DNA of 64,000 nt, taken from Ascidia mentula (Eukaryota > Chordata > Ascidiacea > Phlebobranchia > Ascidiidae). The notes under the pieces were generated by a model. That model did no database searches. It saw only the letters and a program-made list of their open reading frames with translations, and was not told the origin of the DNA. The position numbers were made by a program, and so were the translations under genes. The DNA is taken from the NCBI GenBank assembly GCA_947561715.1, contig OX387198.1:11904001-11968000 (forward strand), written 5' to 3'. Shown one piece after another: positions 50,801 through 62,800 of the stretch; positions within the stretch are counted from its first letter, which is position 1; each line of letters begins with the position of its first letter.

Positions 50801-53800
50801 TTCTTCATCTTGCTTGCGTGCTAATCGAGCAAGATTTAGCTTCACACGACTTTCCTTTAACTTAATACTGTATGTCGAGCTCCTAGAAGATCTTACGCTC
50901 CCAGTGTGAATAGTGGATTCACATCGTTTCGACGTTCTACTTGCGGGCGGTGAACGGCTACCAGCTTCAGAGACAGGCACCGGTGTTGAAATGTCTCGCA
51001 GCCACTGCCTGACACGTGTGTCAAATTCGTTCTTGCCTCGAACACAATCCCTTTTTCGAGACACACTTCCCGGCATCGTGGTCTCATCGGACATATCTTC
51101 ACACAGGTTCATAACCTCGGTGTAGCTTGCTTCTACGGCAAGCAACGCTTCTTGCAATTTTTCCTTTTCGCGGTTGAGCATCACCCTCTTAGCATCGAGG
51201 TAATCATCTTGTAACTGTTTTAATGCACAGCCAAGCCGTTTTCTCTTCTTCTTTGTCAGGACAGGCATGTTGTGACGTCACAAACGGTTGTAATAATGAC
51301 AGTTCGAAATTTGTATGTAACGTGCTTTTTCTGCGGATGGGCGGCGCTACACGCTACACAGCAGTTTTTTGGCCTTTAGCCGAAACGCGTCCCATCCAAT
51401 CTTCTAGGTAGCCGAGCCCGCGAAACACAACAGACACTTGTATTCGATACAGGAACGACCAGCACAACAACGCGCCAGAATGAAACGGTTTCTAGTTAAA
51501 GAAACACAATTGTACATTCAATATTTAAACAAATTCACACTATGGCAAATTCAATCGCACTTACCGAACTGTTTTGCGACCGATCTTATTCCGTAAATTA
51601 TCAGTAGTGACAACACATCTTTCAGTTGCAATTAGTTATCCAGTAAACTTTTCAATTGTTGCAAAACAGTCAACAAACTATTTCGCATTTTGCAACTAAA
51701 ACCTTATTCAAATAGAATCAGTATTATTATATGTACCACAATAACTGGCAACACAACTAGCAATGAAAAACATAACCAAGCGGTCTGCACGCGCACGTCT
51801 ACTGCGCAGCCTTTGTCACATAATAACGAGAGTTGTGCCAAACATAGAAAACATAACGAAAACAGTAACAAAAGGAAAGAAATTTTGGTTTGGGAATCTA
51901 CACCCATAGTAAGTAATTGATAACAATACAACTGGGGTCAAGCCAGGCGTTAATCAATTAATATGTGATATGTTTTATTTAGAGGGTTTGTATTTGACTA
52001 ATTAGCGCTTTCACTTTTAAATTTGCTTCCGAATGGAATTTTGATCAAAAACTGTTTTAAAAATGTTCAGATACTATCCTACTTCTAAACAAATCAGGAT
52101 GCAATTATGTCAAATGCCAGTCTCAAAGATTGAGTATGATACCAAATGTATGTTAAAATACCTGCTCTTCAGGTCAGCTTGATATATTGCAAAATACAAC
52201 ACATCGTGACCTTGAAACTTTACGACAGCAAATGCCCACAACTTCACAAGTTCAAGTATTTCAGAGCTTTCTTCATGGTAAGAATTTTCATCTGTATTTA
52301 TTAGGTAATTTATTCAACTTGCAAATAAAAGTATTGAAAATGGTAAATATATATAAACTTTCATGTTGTTTTTAGCCCAATTGAAAATGCATCGAAATGA
52401 AACAACTCAACAGATGCAAGCATACAACAATATTGTTCAAGGTAAATACCGCTCCTATTATTGGTTGTCAATTGACGCATAGTTTTGTCTGCCGATTTAA
52501 GATTAACTAAATACTGGTACTTGGCATTCGAAAACGCAATATTACATATTATCTCATTCATAACGGGTAAAAATGAAAACATAATGGTGTTTTCGAAATT
52601 TTGCGGTCTAACGCTCTAAAAAATATTGGCAATTTAGTAATAGACATTTAAGAGCATTATCAACCTAACACAAAGGACATGCAGTTTTCTACATTAATAA
52701 ATGCCTATGAAAAAGAATGCCAATGGACTACAAGTGTTCCCGAAAATTGGTTATTATACTAAATCCAGGATATGGATCATTGCAAACCCTTTGTCCTAAT
52801 TACAGTTTTCACCAAAATTAATGTTAAATATTTGTACTTCACGACGTTGCGTTTGAACAGAAATACCTAGAAAGTAACTACGAAATAAAAAATATTTCGC
52901 CCCCAAAATTGGCGTATCTTCAAAAAAAACTGTCATAGTTTTGGTTTAACTCTGTACCCGATATGATGAAGTTAAACCATTGGCACAAATTCATGACATT
53001 GTTCATTCCCACGTGACTTACAATCGCACGCAAACGTATTCAATAAGGAAGTCTTTAAAACGCGCAATGCCCGAAAACCCTTCACGGATCCAATGGTGCT
53101 TCCTTGAGACCAATTGTAACGTGCTTTTTCTGCGGATCGGCGGCGCTACACGCTACACAGCAGTTTTTTGGCCTTTAGCCGAAACGCGTCCCATCCAATC
53201 TTCTAGGTAGCCGAGCCCGCGAAACACAACAGACACTTGTATTCGATACAGGAACGACCAGCACAACAACGCGCCAGAATGGAACGGTTTCTAGTTAAAG
53301 AAACACAATTGTACATTCAATATTTACACAAATTCACACTATGGCAAATTCAATCGCACTTACCGAACTGTTTTGCGACCGATCTTATTCCGTAAATTAT
53401 CAGTAGTGACAACACATCTTTCAGTTGCAATTAGTTATCCAGTAAACTTTTCAATTGTTGCAAAACAGTCAACAAACTATTTCGCATTTTGCAACTAAAA
53501 CCTTATTCAAATAGAATCAGTATTATTATATGTACCACAATAACTGGCAACACAACTAGCAATGAAAAACATAACCATGCGGTCTGCACGCGCACGTCTA
53601 CTGCGCAGCCTTTGTCACATAATAACGAGAGTTGTGCCAAACAAAGAAAACATAACGAAAACAGTAACAAAAGGAAAGAAATTTTGGTTTGGGAATTTAC
53701 ATCCTCCCCCCAAATTGGGAAACCAATTTTTACAGCGAACAAAGATTCACAACTCAGTCTCATTCTCCTGCGGGATCACCACGCAGAGTTTAGTGATGGG

Positions 53801-56800
53801 TCTCCTGAGTAAACCTCCGGCCGTCTTCACTGCAACGCTCCTCACCACCTGGTGTTTATCATGGAATAGTTCGGTGACTTTTCCAAGAGGCCATCGACAT
53901 CGTGGAGCAGAATCATTGACGAGTAGCACAACATCACCTTTGGAAAAATTACTTCTCCTGGTGTGCCATTTTTGTCTGGAGATGATTGTCCGGGGGTACT
54001 CCCTCAGCCATCGTTGCCAAAACTCATCGGCAACATGCTGAACCAGGCGGTATCGGCGTCTGGCGTAGCAATCGCTCGGGTAGGTCATCGTCGGCGGCAA
54101 TCCCACCGATGGGTTAATTCTTAATAGGTGGTTTGGCGTCAAGGGCATGTCTTTACCAACTTCCAGGGAAACTTCAGTTAGAGGTCGTGAATTTATGATG
54201 TTCTCCACCTCCAACAGCAACGTGTGTAGGGCGTCATCGTCTAGTTTTCCCTCAGGATAAATCGCCATCATAATTCTTCGGACGGTTCTGATCATCCGTT
54301 CCCACACTCCACCCATGTGGCTTGCTCCTGGTGGGTTGAACGACCACTTCACCTTCCGCTGGCGCAAGTAGTCACAGATCTGATTTTGGTTCCATTTTTC
54401 CACGTCTTCCTTCATAACGCGGTTAGCACCGACGAAATTGGTTCCGTTATCCGAGTAAATGTGTGATATTGGACCACGTCGTGCAAGAAATCGCCTCAAG
54501 ACATTCAAAAAGGCGCCTGTAGTTAGGTCGGCAGCAACTTCTAAATGAACAGCACGTGTCGTCATACACGTAAACAGACATCCGTACCTTTTTATTTCGC
54601 ATCTGCGTTGTCTGATCAGCAAAGGTCCGAAATAGTCCACACCGACGTGTGAGAATGGTGGTTCGTCAACCTGCAATCTGGACGGAGGCAGGTCAGCCAT
54701 CAGCTGCTGTCCTGGCTTGGCATTTCTTCGTCGGCAAAACAAGCAATGGCGTATAACCCGACGAACAGTCGCTCGGGCGTTCACTATCCAGTAGCGCTGG
54801 CACAACAAACTCAATGTGTAGTTGATACCAGCATGTCCCGCACCTTGGGCGTGCACTTCTTGGGCAATTAATTCCGTTAGGCGACAATCATTTGGAAGAA
54901 TCGCCGGATGCCTTGTTTCGTAGCTCAACGTCGTGTCTGCCGCCAACACGAAGTATGTCGTCCTTCAATATAGGGTCGAGCCTATAGAGCGCAGATTTTG
55001 GCAGCAGTTTACCCGTGGGTAGCGATGCAAGCCAATCAGCAAAGTGCTGACGCTGCACAAACTTGACGAGTTCTGACTCAGCAATTTTTAATTCGTCAAC
55101 GGATATAGGCGAGTGTGACACGGTCACCTCTTTCTTTTTAGCTTTACAGTACAAGTAGCGTTTAAACCTGAGCAACCATGCAGTTGCCAACTTCAAACGA
55201 TGTAGTGATGAAAAATAGCCAATCAAACGATCAGTACCTTTTTCTTCGAGCGTTGTGAGGAAAACATCCGCCTTGATTCTTTCCAAGTCAAAGCTTTTGT
55301 AGACCTCAGCAGTAGTTGGTTTCTTAGTAAATCGATTTGGCCACTGGTCGGGTGTCTTTCGCAGGAACTCAGGTCCGGTTAATCACATTCCGCTGCACAG
55401 TGCATTGGCAGTAACACCGCGAGACGCTGCATCAGCCGGGTTCTCGTCGGTTGGTACGTGTATCCAATCATGGACACACGAGTGATTCAAAATCTGTGTA
55501 ATTCGATTTCGCGAAAATATATGAAAGTTCTTGCTGTCGGCGTGCAAACTCTGCAGCACGATGGATGAGTCAGTCCAAAACAGACAAGGACAGTCTTCTA
55601 AATCAAGTTCCTCCTTCACTGTTCGTGACATTTTTACTGCATCCAAAGCAGCCTCCAGTTCCAGTCGTGGTATGGTCTGCCTTCCTGAACCGGAAAGCAG
55701 TGATTTGCCCATCACCAGAGAGCACGTAACGTTCGAGCGGTCATCTACTGACCTCAGGTAACAAGCACAACCTCGTGCTTCTGACGAAGCGTCAGCAAAA
55801 ACATGTAACTGTACTTTGGACGCATTGGTGGTCATTCGATAAAAACGAGGTATTCTTACCTCACAAAGGTCACAGAGGCTTTCTCGCCATTTTCGCCACC
55901 TGGCTTGATCCGTGGTCGGCACGACATCGTCCCATCCAATCTTCTGTTGACACACGTCCCTGTAGATCAATCTGGCTTGTAGGACCACGGGTGCAACGAG
56001 TCCAAGGGGGTCAAACAGGGAGTTTGTCACAGAGAGCATTCCACGTCGCGTAATCGGTTTGTCCGGCAGGACGACATTAAATCCAAACTCGTCCTTCGGA
56101 AGACGCCAGCTGATTCCCAGAACACGTTCCTGTACCTCTCCGCCAAGCGGAATGTTCTGGATTGATTTGGACCTTTCTCCGCTGGGGTCAGAGGTCATCA
56201 CAGCATCACTCGATGACAACCATTTTGTCAGCCTGAAACCTCCCATGGACAGTAGACTTCTCAAATTTTCCACCATTTTAATTCCCATTGTTTCTGTGGG
56301 GATTGATAATAAACAATCGTCCACATAAAAGTTTTTTCTCACAACCTCGGCAACACGAGGATCAAAAAACTTCCCAAATTCACGTGCGGTTTCACGTAGG
56401 CAGAATGTGGCGCAGCTTGGGGACGACTTCGCGCCAAATAAATGAACAGTCATTCGGTGAGGCGCAGGATCCTTCAGTGTGTCGCCTCCTGGCCACCACA
56501 AGAATCTGAAGGCGTCACGATCCTGCTGCGTGACGCGTACTTGATGGAACATGGCTTCTATGTCCGCAACCAATTCCACGGCTTCTTTGCGGAATCTCAG
56601 AAGCACTCCAACTAACGAGTTCATTAAGTCTGGTCCTTTCATCAAGTGATCGTTGATAGAGTTACCGTCGCACTTTGCGGCACAGTCAAAAACGATTCGA
56701 AGCTTATCCGGCTTCTTTGGGTTTACCACGGGGTGGTGAGGAAGGTACCACTTCCGACCATCAGCACTAATTTCTTCTTCTGGTACCCGTTCGGCATAAC

Positions 56801-59800
56801 CCTTTTCCAAAAGAATTTGCATCTGCTGAACATACTTTTGACTCAAACTTGCATCACGTGACAAACGCTTCCTAAGACCAGACAGTCGTTTCTGTGCCAA
56901 TTTCAAAGTGTTGGGAAGGACATCTGCCAAATTTCGCCACAACAGTGGTAATTGGTAATGTCCATCTATGTGTTCCACTTGCTTGGCCATGATGTCATAT
57001 GCAATGACGTCTTCTGCAGAAAACCTCAATCCAAACTCCATTGCTTCCCTGTTGCTCCGGAGCCACTGGAGGAAGGATTCGGCATCCCCCAAACCACCAC
57101 TTTGCATGGGGTAAGTTTCACCATCATCGGTCACGATGACGTCATCGATGTTATTAAAGGAATTGAAACGTTCAATTCCTTGCAACAGAAAACTACAGCC
57201 CCTGGAGGTTTTCTGTGGAGCATAACCTCTTAGCAATCAACCTAGAGGCGTTTTTACAGCGTCCGGGTACTCCGGATCAGGGGAGAACCGACTCTCCAAA
57301 CACCGATGAACTAAGTAGTTGTCTGTACCAATAAGTAATGTGACAGACCCATCTTTGATTTGCGGTAAATGTACTCCCTTCAGATGCTTGGGACGAACAG
57401 GTGTTCCAAACTTTGGGACATGCTCAGGCGGGACAGGGATTTCGTCAAGTAACGTCACTTCCGGTAAATTGAACTCCTCTCCTCCCCTCAAGGGCAGTAC
57501 TGACATGGAGATTTTCACGGTGTTCAGCTCCTTTGCACCATTGATCGAACCGAGCTGCATACGAACGGGTTCGCCTTCTACCTCAACACCCAACATGTTG
57601 ATCAGCCGTTTCTCACAGAAGGTTTTGTCCGAACCAGTGTCCAGCAGAGCATATGTTTCAATTTCCTTGTCCCCGACGCGGACTCGAACAGGAACAATGT
57701 CTAACCAAGCGGACAATGAGTTGCTACCATGACAGCCCACGGTATTCAAGCAACTACCCTGCGTCAAAGACGCCGAGTCATTTCCATTTTTGTCCTCCGA
57801 AGATGCGTCCGTCGGTCGAGGTCTCGCCGGATTGTGCAGTAGCACATGATGGTATGCACTTCCACAACCTTCCTCATCGCAAACCGTCCTACTGCTACAA
57901 TCGACAACCATGTGTCCCACTTCAAGACACCGGAAACACAAACCTTTCGCTCGCACAAATTGTCGTCGCTCACGATGCGATTTTCGTTTAAACGCATAGC
58001 AGACGTTGAGGTCATGCGGCTTTGCACAACAAGGACACGGTCTCTTTCGTTGTGTTGACTGTTGTTCGTTCTGCACCGATTTCTGTGCACTAGTAGTAGC
58101 AATGGCGTTGTATGACGTCGCCTTTTGTCGTTTGATACCTTGATTCTTTTCAGGGCCTGAAGGAAAGAGACCTTTCCCATATATCGAGTTGGCTTCCTCA
58201 CTCTGCTTTACAACGAAATTTGCAAAATCCACGAAACGCGCGACTCTACCCGTTTCCCTTTGCAATGCAACAGATACAGATACCCACTTACATTGCATCT
58301 CCACAGGTAGCTTGCTAGCAATAGCAACAATAAAACCGACGGAATCTACGGTAGACATACCAGTAATTTCCTCCAATGATACGCAGCATCTCTTAAGGAG
58401 GACGGCCAACTTTTCCAAACCGTCGGGGTCGTTTCGTCCAATCTTCGGACTTTCTTGCAACTTCCTTTCGCAGCAACGAGCGATGATATGTGGTTGCCCA
58501 TAGCGTTCGTACAATTCTTTCCAAGCAAGTTCGTAGCTGACTGCAGGGTTTGAGGATGACGTATGGTGCCTCAGCTTTTCATTGACACTCGGCGTGCAAT
58601 GTTGCAGCAAGTATGTAAGTCTTAAATAATCACAGTCTAATCTGCTAGCAATATGAATTTTGTACCGATTTGCAAATGACCAATAGTCCATAGGGTCGCC
58701 ATCAAACTTTGTTATTTGTGGTTTTGGAAGAAAACGTTCACCAACCTCCGTATAATGAGGTCTAAACTGTGTCGTAGAGGTATGTCCATTATGTGGCGAG
58801 TAAATATTATCACGTGGTACCTTTTGGCGACTAGGACGTTCGAATTCCTTGAACTTTATTTCATTTGGTTTAGGATCTTCGATCACTAATTCTTCAGGAT
58901 TCTTGGGACACACTGTGTCTTTTCGGGGTTCGTATTTTAACGAACAAACACTCCCAACTTCTTCCCATGCGTCCAGTTCGGCTTCTGCTAATTCTAACTT
59001 CCGTTGAGATTCACGATCAGCGATTTCAGCTTCCAATTTTCTTTTATCTAGTTCTCGTTGAAGAGTGAACTCGGCTTGTTTTAATTCCTCTTCTTTTCGT
59101 TCTTCATCTTGCTTGCGTGCTAATCGAGCAAGATTTAGCTTCACACGACTTTCCTTTAACTTAATACTGTATGTCGAGCTCCTAGAAGATCTTACGCTCC
59201 CAGTGTGAATAGTGGATTCACATCGTTTCGACGTTCTACTTGCGGGCGGTGAACGGCTACCAGCTTCAGAGACAGGCACCGGTGTTGAAATGTCTCGCAG
59301 CCACTGCCTGACACGTGTGTCAAATTCGTTCTTGCCTCGAACACAATCCCTTTTTCGAGACACACTTTCCGGCATCGTGGCCTCATCGGACATATCTTCA
59401 CACAGGTTCATAACCTCGGTGTAGCTTGCTTCTACGGCAAGCAACGCTTCTTGCAATTTTTCCTTTTCGCGGTTGAGCATCACCCTCTCAGCATCGAGGT
59501 AATCATCTTGTAACTGTTTTAATGCACAGCCAAGCCGTTTTCTCTTCTTCTTTGTCAGGACAGGCATGTTGTGACGTCACAAACGGTTGTAACAATGACA
59601 GTTCGAAATTTGTATGTAACGTGCTTTTTCTGCGGATCGGCGGCGCTACACGCTACACAGCAGTTTTTTGGCCTTTAGCCGAAACGCGTCCCATCCAATC
59701 TTCTAGGTAGCCGAGCCCGCGAAACACAACAGACACTTGTATTCGATACAGGAACGACCAGCACAACAACGCGCCAGAATGGAACGGTTTCTAGTTAAAG

Positions 59801-62800
59801 AAACACAATTGTACATTTAATATTTACACAAATTCACACTATGGCAAATTCAATCGCACTTACCGAACTGTTTTGCGACCGATCTTATTCCGTAAATTAT
59901 CAGTAGTGACAACACATCTTTCAGTTGCAATTAGTTATCCAGTAACCTTTTCAATTGTTGCAAAACAGTCAACAAACTATTTCGCATTTTGCAACTAAAA
60001 CCTTATTCAAATAGAATCAGTATTATTATATGTACCACAATAGCTGGCAACACAACTAGCAATGAAAAACATAACCATGCGGTCTGCACGCGCACGTCTA
60101 CTGCGCAGCCTTTGTCACATAATAACGAGAGTTGTGCCAAACATAGAAAACATAACGAAAACAGTAACAAAAGGAAAGAAATTTTGGTTTGGGAATCTAC
60201 ACCCATAGTAAGTAATTGATAACAATACAACGGGGGTCAAGCCAGGCGTTAATCAATTAATATGTGATATGTTTTATTTAGAGGGTTTGTATTTGACTAA
60301 TTAGCGCTTTCACTTTTAAATTTGCTTCCGAATGGAATTTTGATCGAAAACTGTTTTAAAAATGTTCAGATACTATCCTACTTCTAAACAAATCAGGATG
60401 CAATTATGTCAAATGCCAGTCTCAAAGATTGAGTATGATACCAAATGTATGTTAAAATACCTGCTCTTCAGGCCAGCTTGATATATTGCAAAATACAACA
60501 CATCGTGACCTTGAAGCTTTACGACAGCAAATGCCCACAACTTCACAAATTCAAGTATTTCAGAGCTTTCTTCATGGTAAGAATTTTCATCTGTATTTAT
60601 CAGGTAATTTGTTCAACTTGCAAATAAAAGTATTCAAACTGGTAAATATATATAAACTTTCATGTTGTTTTTAGCCCAATTGGAAATTTATCGAAATGAA
60701 ACTACTCAACAGATGCAAGCATACAACAATATTGTTCAAGGTAAATACCGCTCCTATTATTGGTTGTCAATTGACGCATAGTTTTGTCCGCCGATTTAAA
60801 GAGCAACTAAATACTGGTATTTGCCATTCGAAAACGAAGATTACATATTATCTTATTCAAAACAGGTAAAAAAGAAAACATAATGGTGTTTTCGTAATTT
60901 TGCGTTCTAACGCTTTAAAAAATATTGGCAATTAAGCAATATACATTTAAGAGCATTATCAACCTAACACAAAGGACATGCAGTTTTCTACTTGTAAACT
61001 AATCCTTTTGTTATTTTTTTGCCTACCGCAGGCGACATAATATTGGGATAAAACTGCTTTAAGTCAATTGATTAAGCTGATTATACTAAATTCAAACTGA
61101 TTATACCGAAAAAACTACCCATGTTGTTAGGTCAGCTTGACGGTAAACTAAATATCACATATCTTCATATTCACGTCAATAGATACATCCGCAACTTTTC
61201 ATGTATTGCAGGGTTTTCTTGAAGTTTTTGTAAGAACTGCATCTAAAATCAATTACATTGCAAACGTTGCTGCATATGTTCTAAAAAATGAAAAATAAAT
61301 ATGTTTTTTTTTTCGCGATTGGGTTGAGTTTTCAGTGGCATTATTTAAAAAGCTTGCAAATTGGTATAATTGCATTGTGTGTAGGTCAAGTGGAAGTTCT
61401 TCAAAATGAAACTGCTGAACAGATGCAAGGAATTCATAAAAGTGTGACGTCAATACAGAGTAATAACTGATGAACTAATGGAACAATTTGGAACGATTTT
61501 CAGTAACAAATAAAGACCAATGACATAACAACATTATATATACATTAGAAAAAATATTCCAACGATGCAAAACCCTGCAGTTTCGTTAGAAAAATAGAAA
61601 ATGTTTGTATTTGCAGCATCGATAAACATTGCACCTTTGAACTATTTGTAATCAAATTACATTTGCTCTTCAGGCCAATTGGACACATTCCAAAGTACCA
61701 CATATCGTAATATTCAGGATTTACGACGACATATGGGCGCAACTTCAGAAATTCAAGCATTGCAGAGTTTTGTCAGTGGTAAATTTTACACAAACATAAA
61801 ATTGTCAAGCATTCGGGGAACAATATCACGTTGCGCTATTATTCAAAAACATGTCATGTAATATTAGATCAAATGCAATCACATCGAAATGAATTTGTTC
61901 AGAACATGGGACGAATTCAGCGAAGTGTGACGACGATACAAAGTGAGAATGCCGAATCACTCTCAACGGCAATTTATTGTGTTACAAAAAAACCTTGCTT
62001 TTGGCACATCCAATTAACACACAAACACTGCAGATTTAAAATAACTAACCATAATTTTCTTTTACACCGTCATGCACAAATTGTTTTTATTCATTCATGC
62101 GCACAGAAATTATAGTAAAGCCAATGAAATGTTTTGTATAAAAAAAAGTTAGTAGCAATGATGACGATCGATATTTGTAGCGTTTTTATCACTTCGGGGG
62201 TAGCTTAAATTTTTGCAAAACTTAAAATAATTGAAAAACCTTTTGGTCAAATAAATTCGGCAAATTTTAATTTTCGTTGTAGTACCAAAAATCTTGACGA
62301 TTGAGTAACATACATTTAAGAACATTGTGAACAAAAGACTTACAGATTTCTACATTAATAAATGCCTGTTTACCACAAAATGCCTGTGGACTAAACGTGT
62401 TCCCGAAACTTGGCTAATATGCTAAAATCAGGATAACGAAAGGCCGTCAACATTATTAACACTACCATCGTCGTTTAGATCATCTGGTAAGATACGACAA
62501 TCGCATCACTACCAGAATGACGTCGGTAGAAGGAAAAATCGTGCACAAAATAGCAACTAATTGGGTGTCAATAAACGTTATGTTCTTTAGGTGCGGTTGC
62601 GAGGTCCAGAAACGACACAACTCAGGGTTTCGAAATGTTACAGATTCAAATGGAAACGTCATTTCAAATTTTCAGTGAGGGTATTTTGCAAGGTAGGCGC
62701 AAAAAGATTGTGAGTCGTCAATAAAACGTAAACTAACCAGTTAGTCTTTGTGCGACTTTTGTTTTCCGAATATGAATTTATTTTTCTAACAAACTCTTGT

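Larger units (their letters stand above)
44814..51902 (-). mobile_element. BEL/Pao-type LTR retroelement, copy 1
   Basis: 7089-bp element in reverse orientation inside an intron of the stalk gene. LTRs 44814-45400 (3') and 51316-51902 (5'), each 587 bp, bounded by TG...CA; they differ at about six positions (about 1%). The target duplication CCCAT is intact on both sides (44809-44813, 51903-51907); the unfilled site GACCCATAGTAAG is seen in other stalk units. A polypurine tract GGGGGGAGGA (complement of 45401-45410) abuts the 3' LTR. The gag-protease, RT/RNase H and integrase regions are all present and in BEL/Pao order. It is defective: a 2-bp insertion near 49071 shifts gag-pol, a stop lies at 47082-47084, and a frame change lies near 46587-46648. 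Confidence 0.93.
53115..60201 (-). mobile_element. BEL/Pao-type LTR retroelement, copy 2
   Basis: 7087-bp second copy, antisense to the stalk gene. LTRs are 53115-53701 and 59615-60201. The left flank is CCAAT and the right flank CCCAT, so the 5-bp duplication has one change. The left 4 kb looks identical to copy 1; differences gather in the right 3 kb. It lacks the 2-bp insertion of copy 1 but has its own stop (Trp codon to TGA, 57237-57239). It shares the stop at 55383-55385 and the frame change near 54888-54949 with copy 1, so both come from one already defective parent. Confidence 0.93.
44660..60210. repeat. 8.3-kb tandem duplication containing the retroelement
   Basis: Everything from about 43.8 kb to 51.9 kb recurs 8301-8299 bp to the right. 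Each copy has one stalk unit (exons A10/B10 and A11/B11, both with the variant GACCTTGAAACT and SerGlnValGlnVal codons) followed by an antisense retroelement at the same position. The left flanks share private variants such as GCCTATGAAAAAGAATGCC; the right flanks share CCCATAGTAAGTAATTGATAAC. This points to unequal crossing-over between stalk units after one insertion. Confidence 0.85.
34080..60790 (+). repeat. Tandem exon array of the stalk (units 1-12)
   Basis: Repeat unit about 1.0-1.2 kb, each with an A exon and usually a B exon about 120-150 bp later. A exons: 34156-34260, 34913-35017, 36153-36257, 37323-37427, 38299-38403, 39469-39573, 40467-40571, 41683-41787, 42855-42959, 43872-43976, 52173-52277, 60472-60576. 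B exons: 35151-35216, 36391-36456, 38537-38602, 40705-40770, 41921-41986, 44075-44140, 52376-52441, 60675-60740. The A exon encodes 35 residues (five heptads' length) around LQNTTHRD and TTSQIQAFQSFLHG; the B exon encodes 22 residues around IYRNETTQQMQAYNN. Units 4, 6 and 9 lack B through the same deletion (intron runs GAATTTTCAGGTGTTTAGTC); B of unit 1 is decayed at about 34391. Every listed exon is free of stops and has GT-AG borders. Intron remnants resembling the unit continue to about 62420. Confidence 0.9.

Noticed and set aside
51281..51315. Primer-binding site after the 5' LTR
   Set aside because: The stretch reads TACAAATTTCGAACTGTCA on the element strand; it does not begin with TGG, and I could not match it to a tRNA 3' end.
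51640..51720. Complete SL RNA gene inside the LTR
   Set aside because: Leader, donor and a stem-loop are there, but I see no Sm-binding site, and nothing shows a defined 3' end.
34080..60790. CRISPR-like or satellite array
   Set aside because: Units are about 1 kb and contain spliced exons; this is gene-internal tandem duplication.
61139..61150. 12-nt exon GTCAGCTTGACG with AG before and GT after
   Set aside because: In phase, but it looks like the first 12 bases of a decayed A exon; too small to support without RNA.
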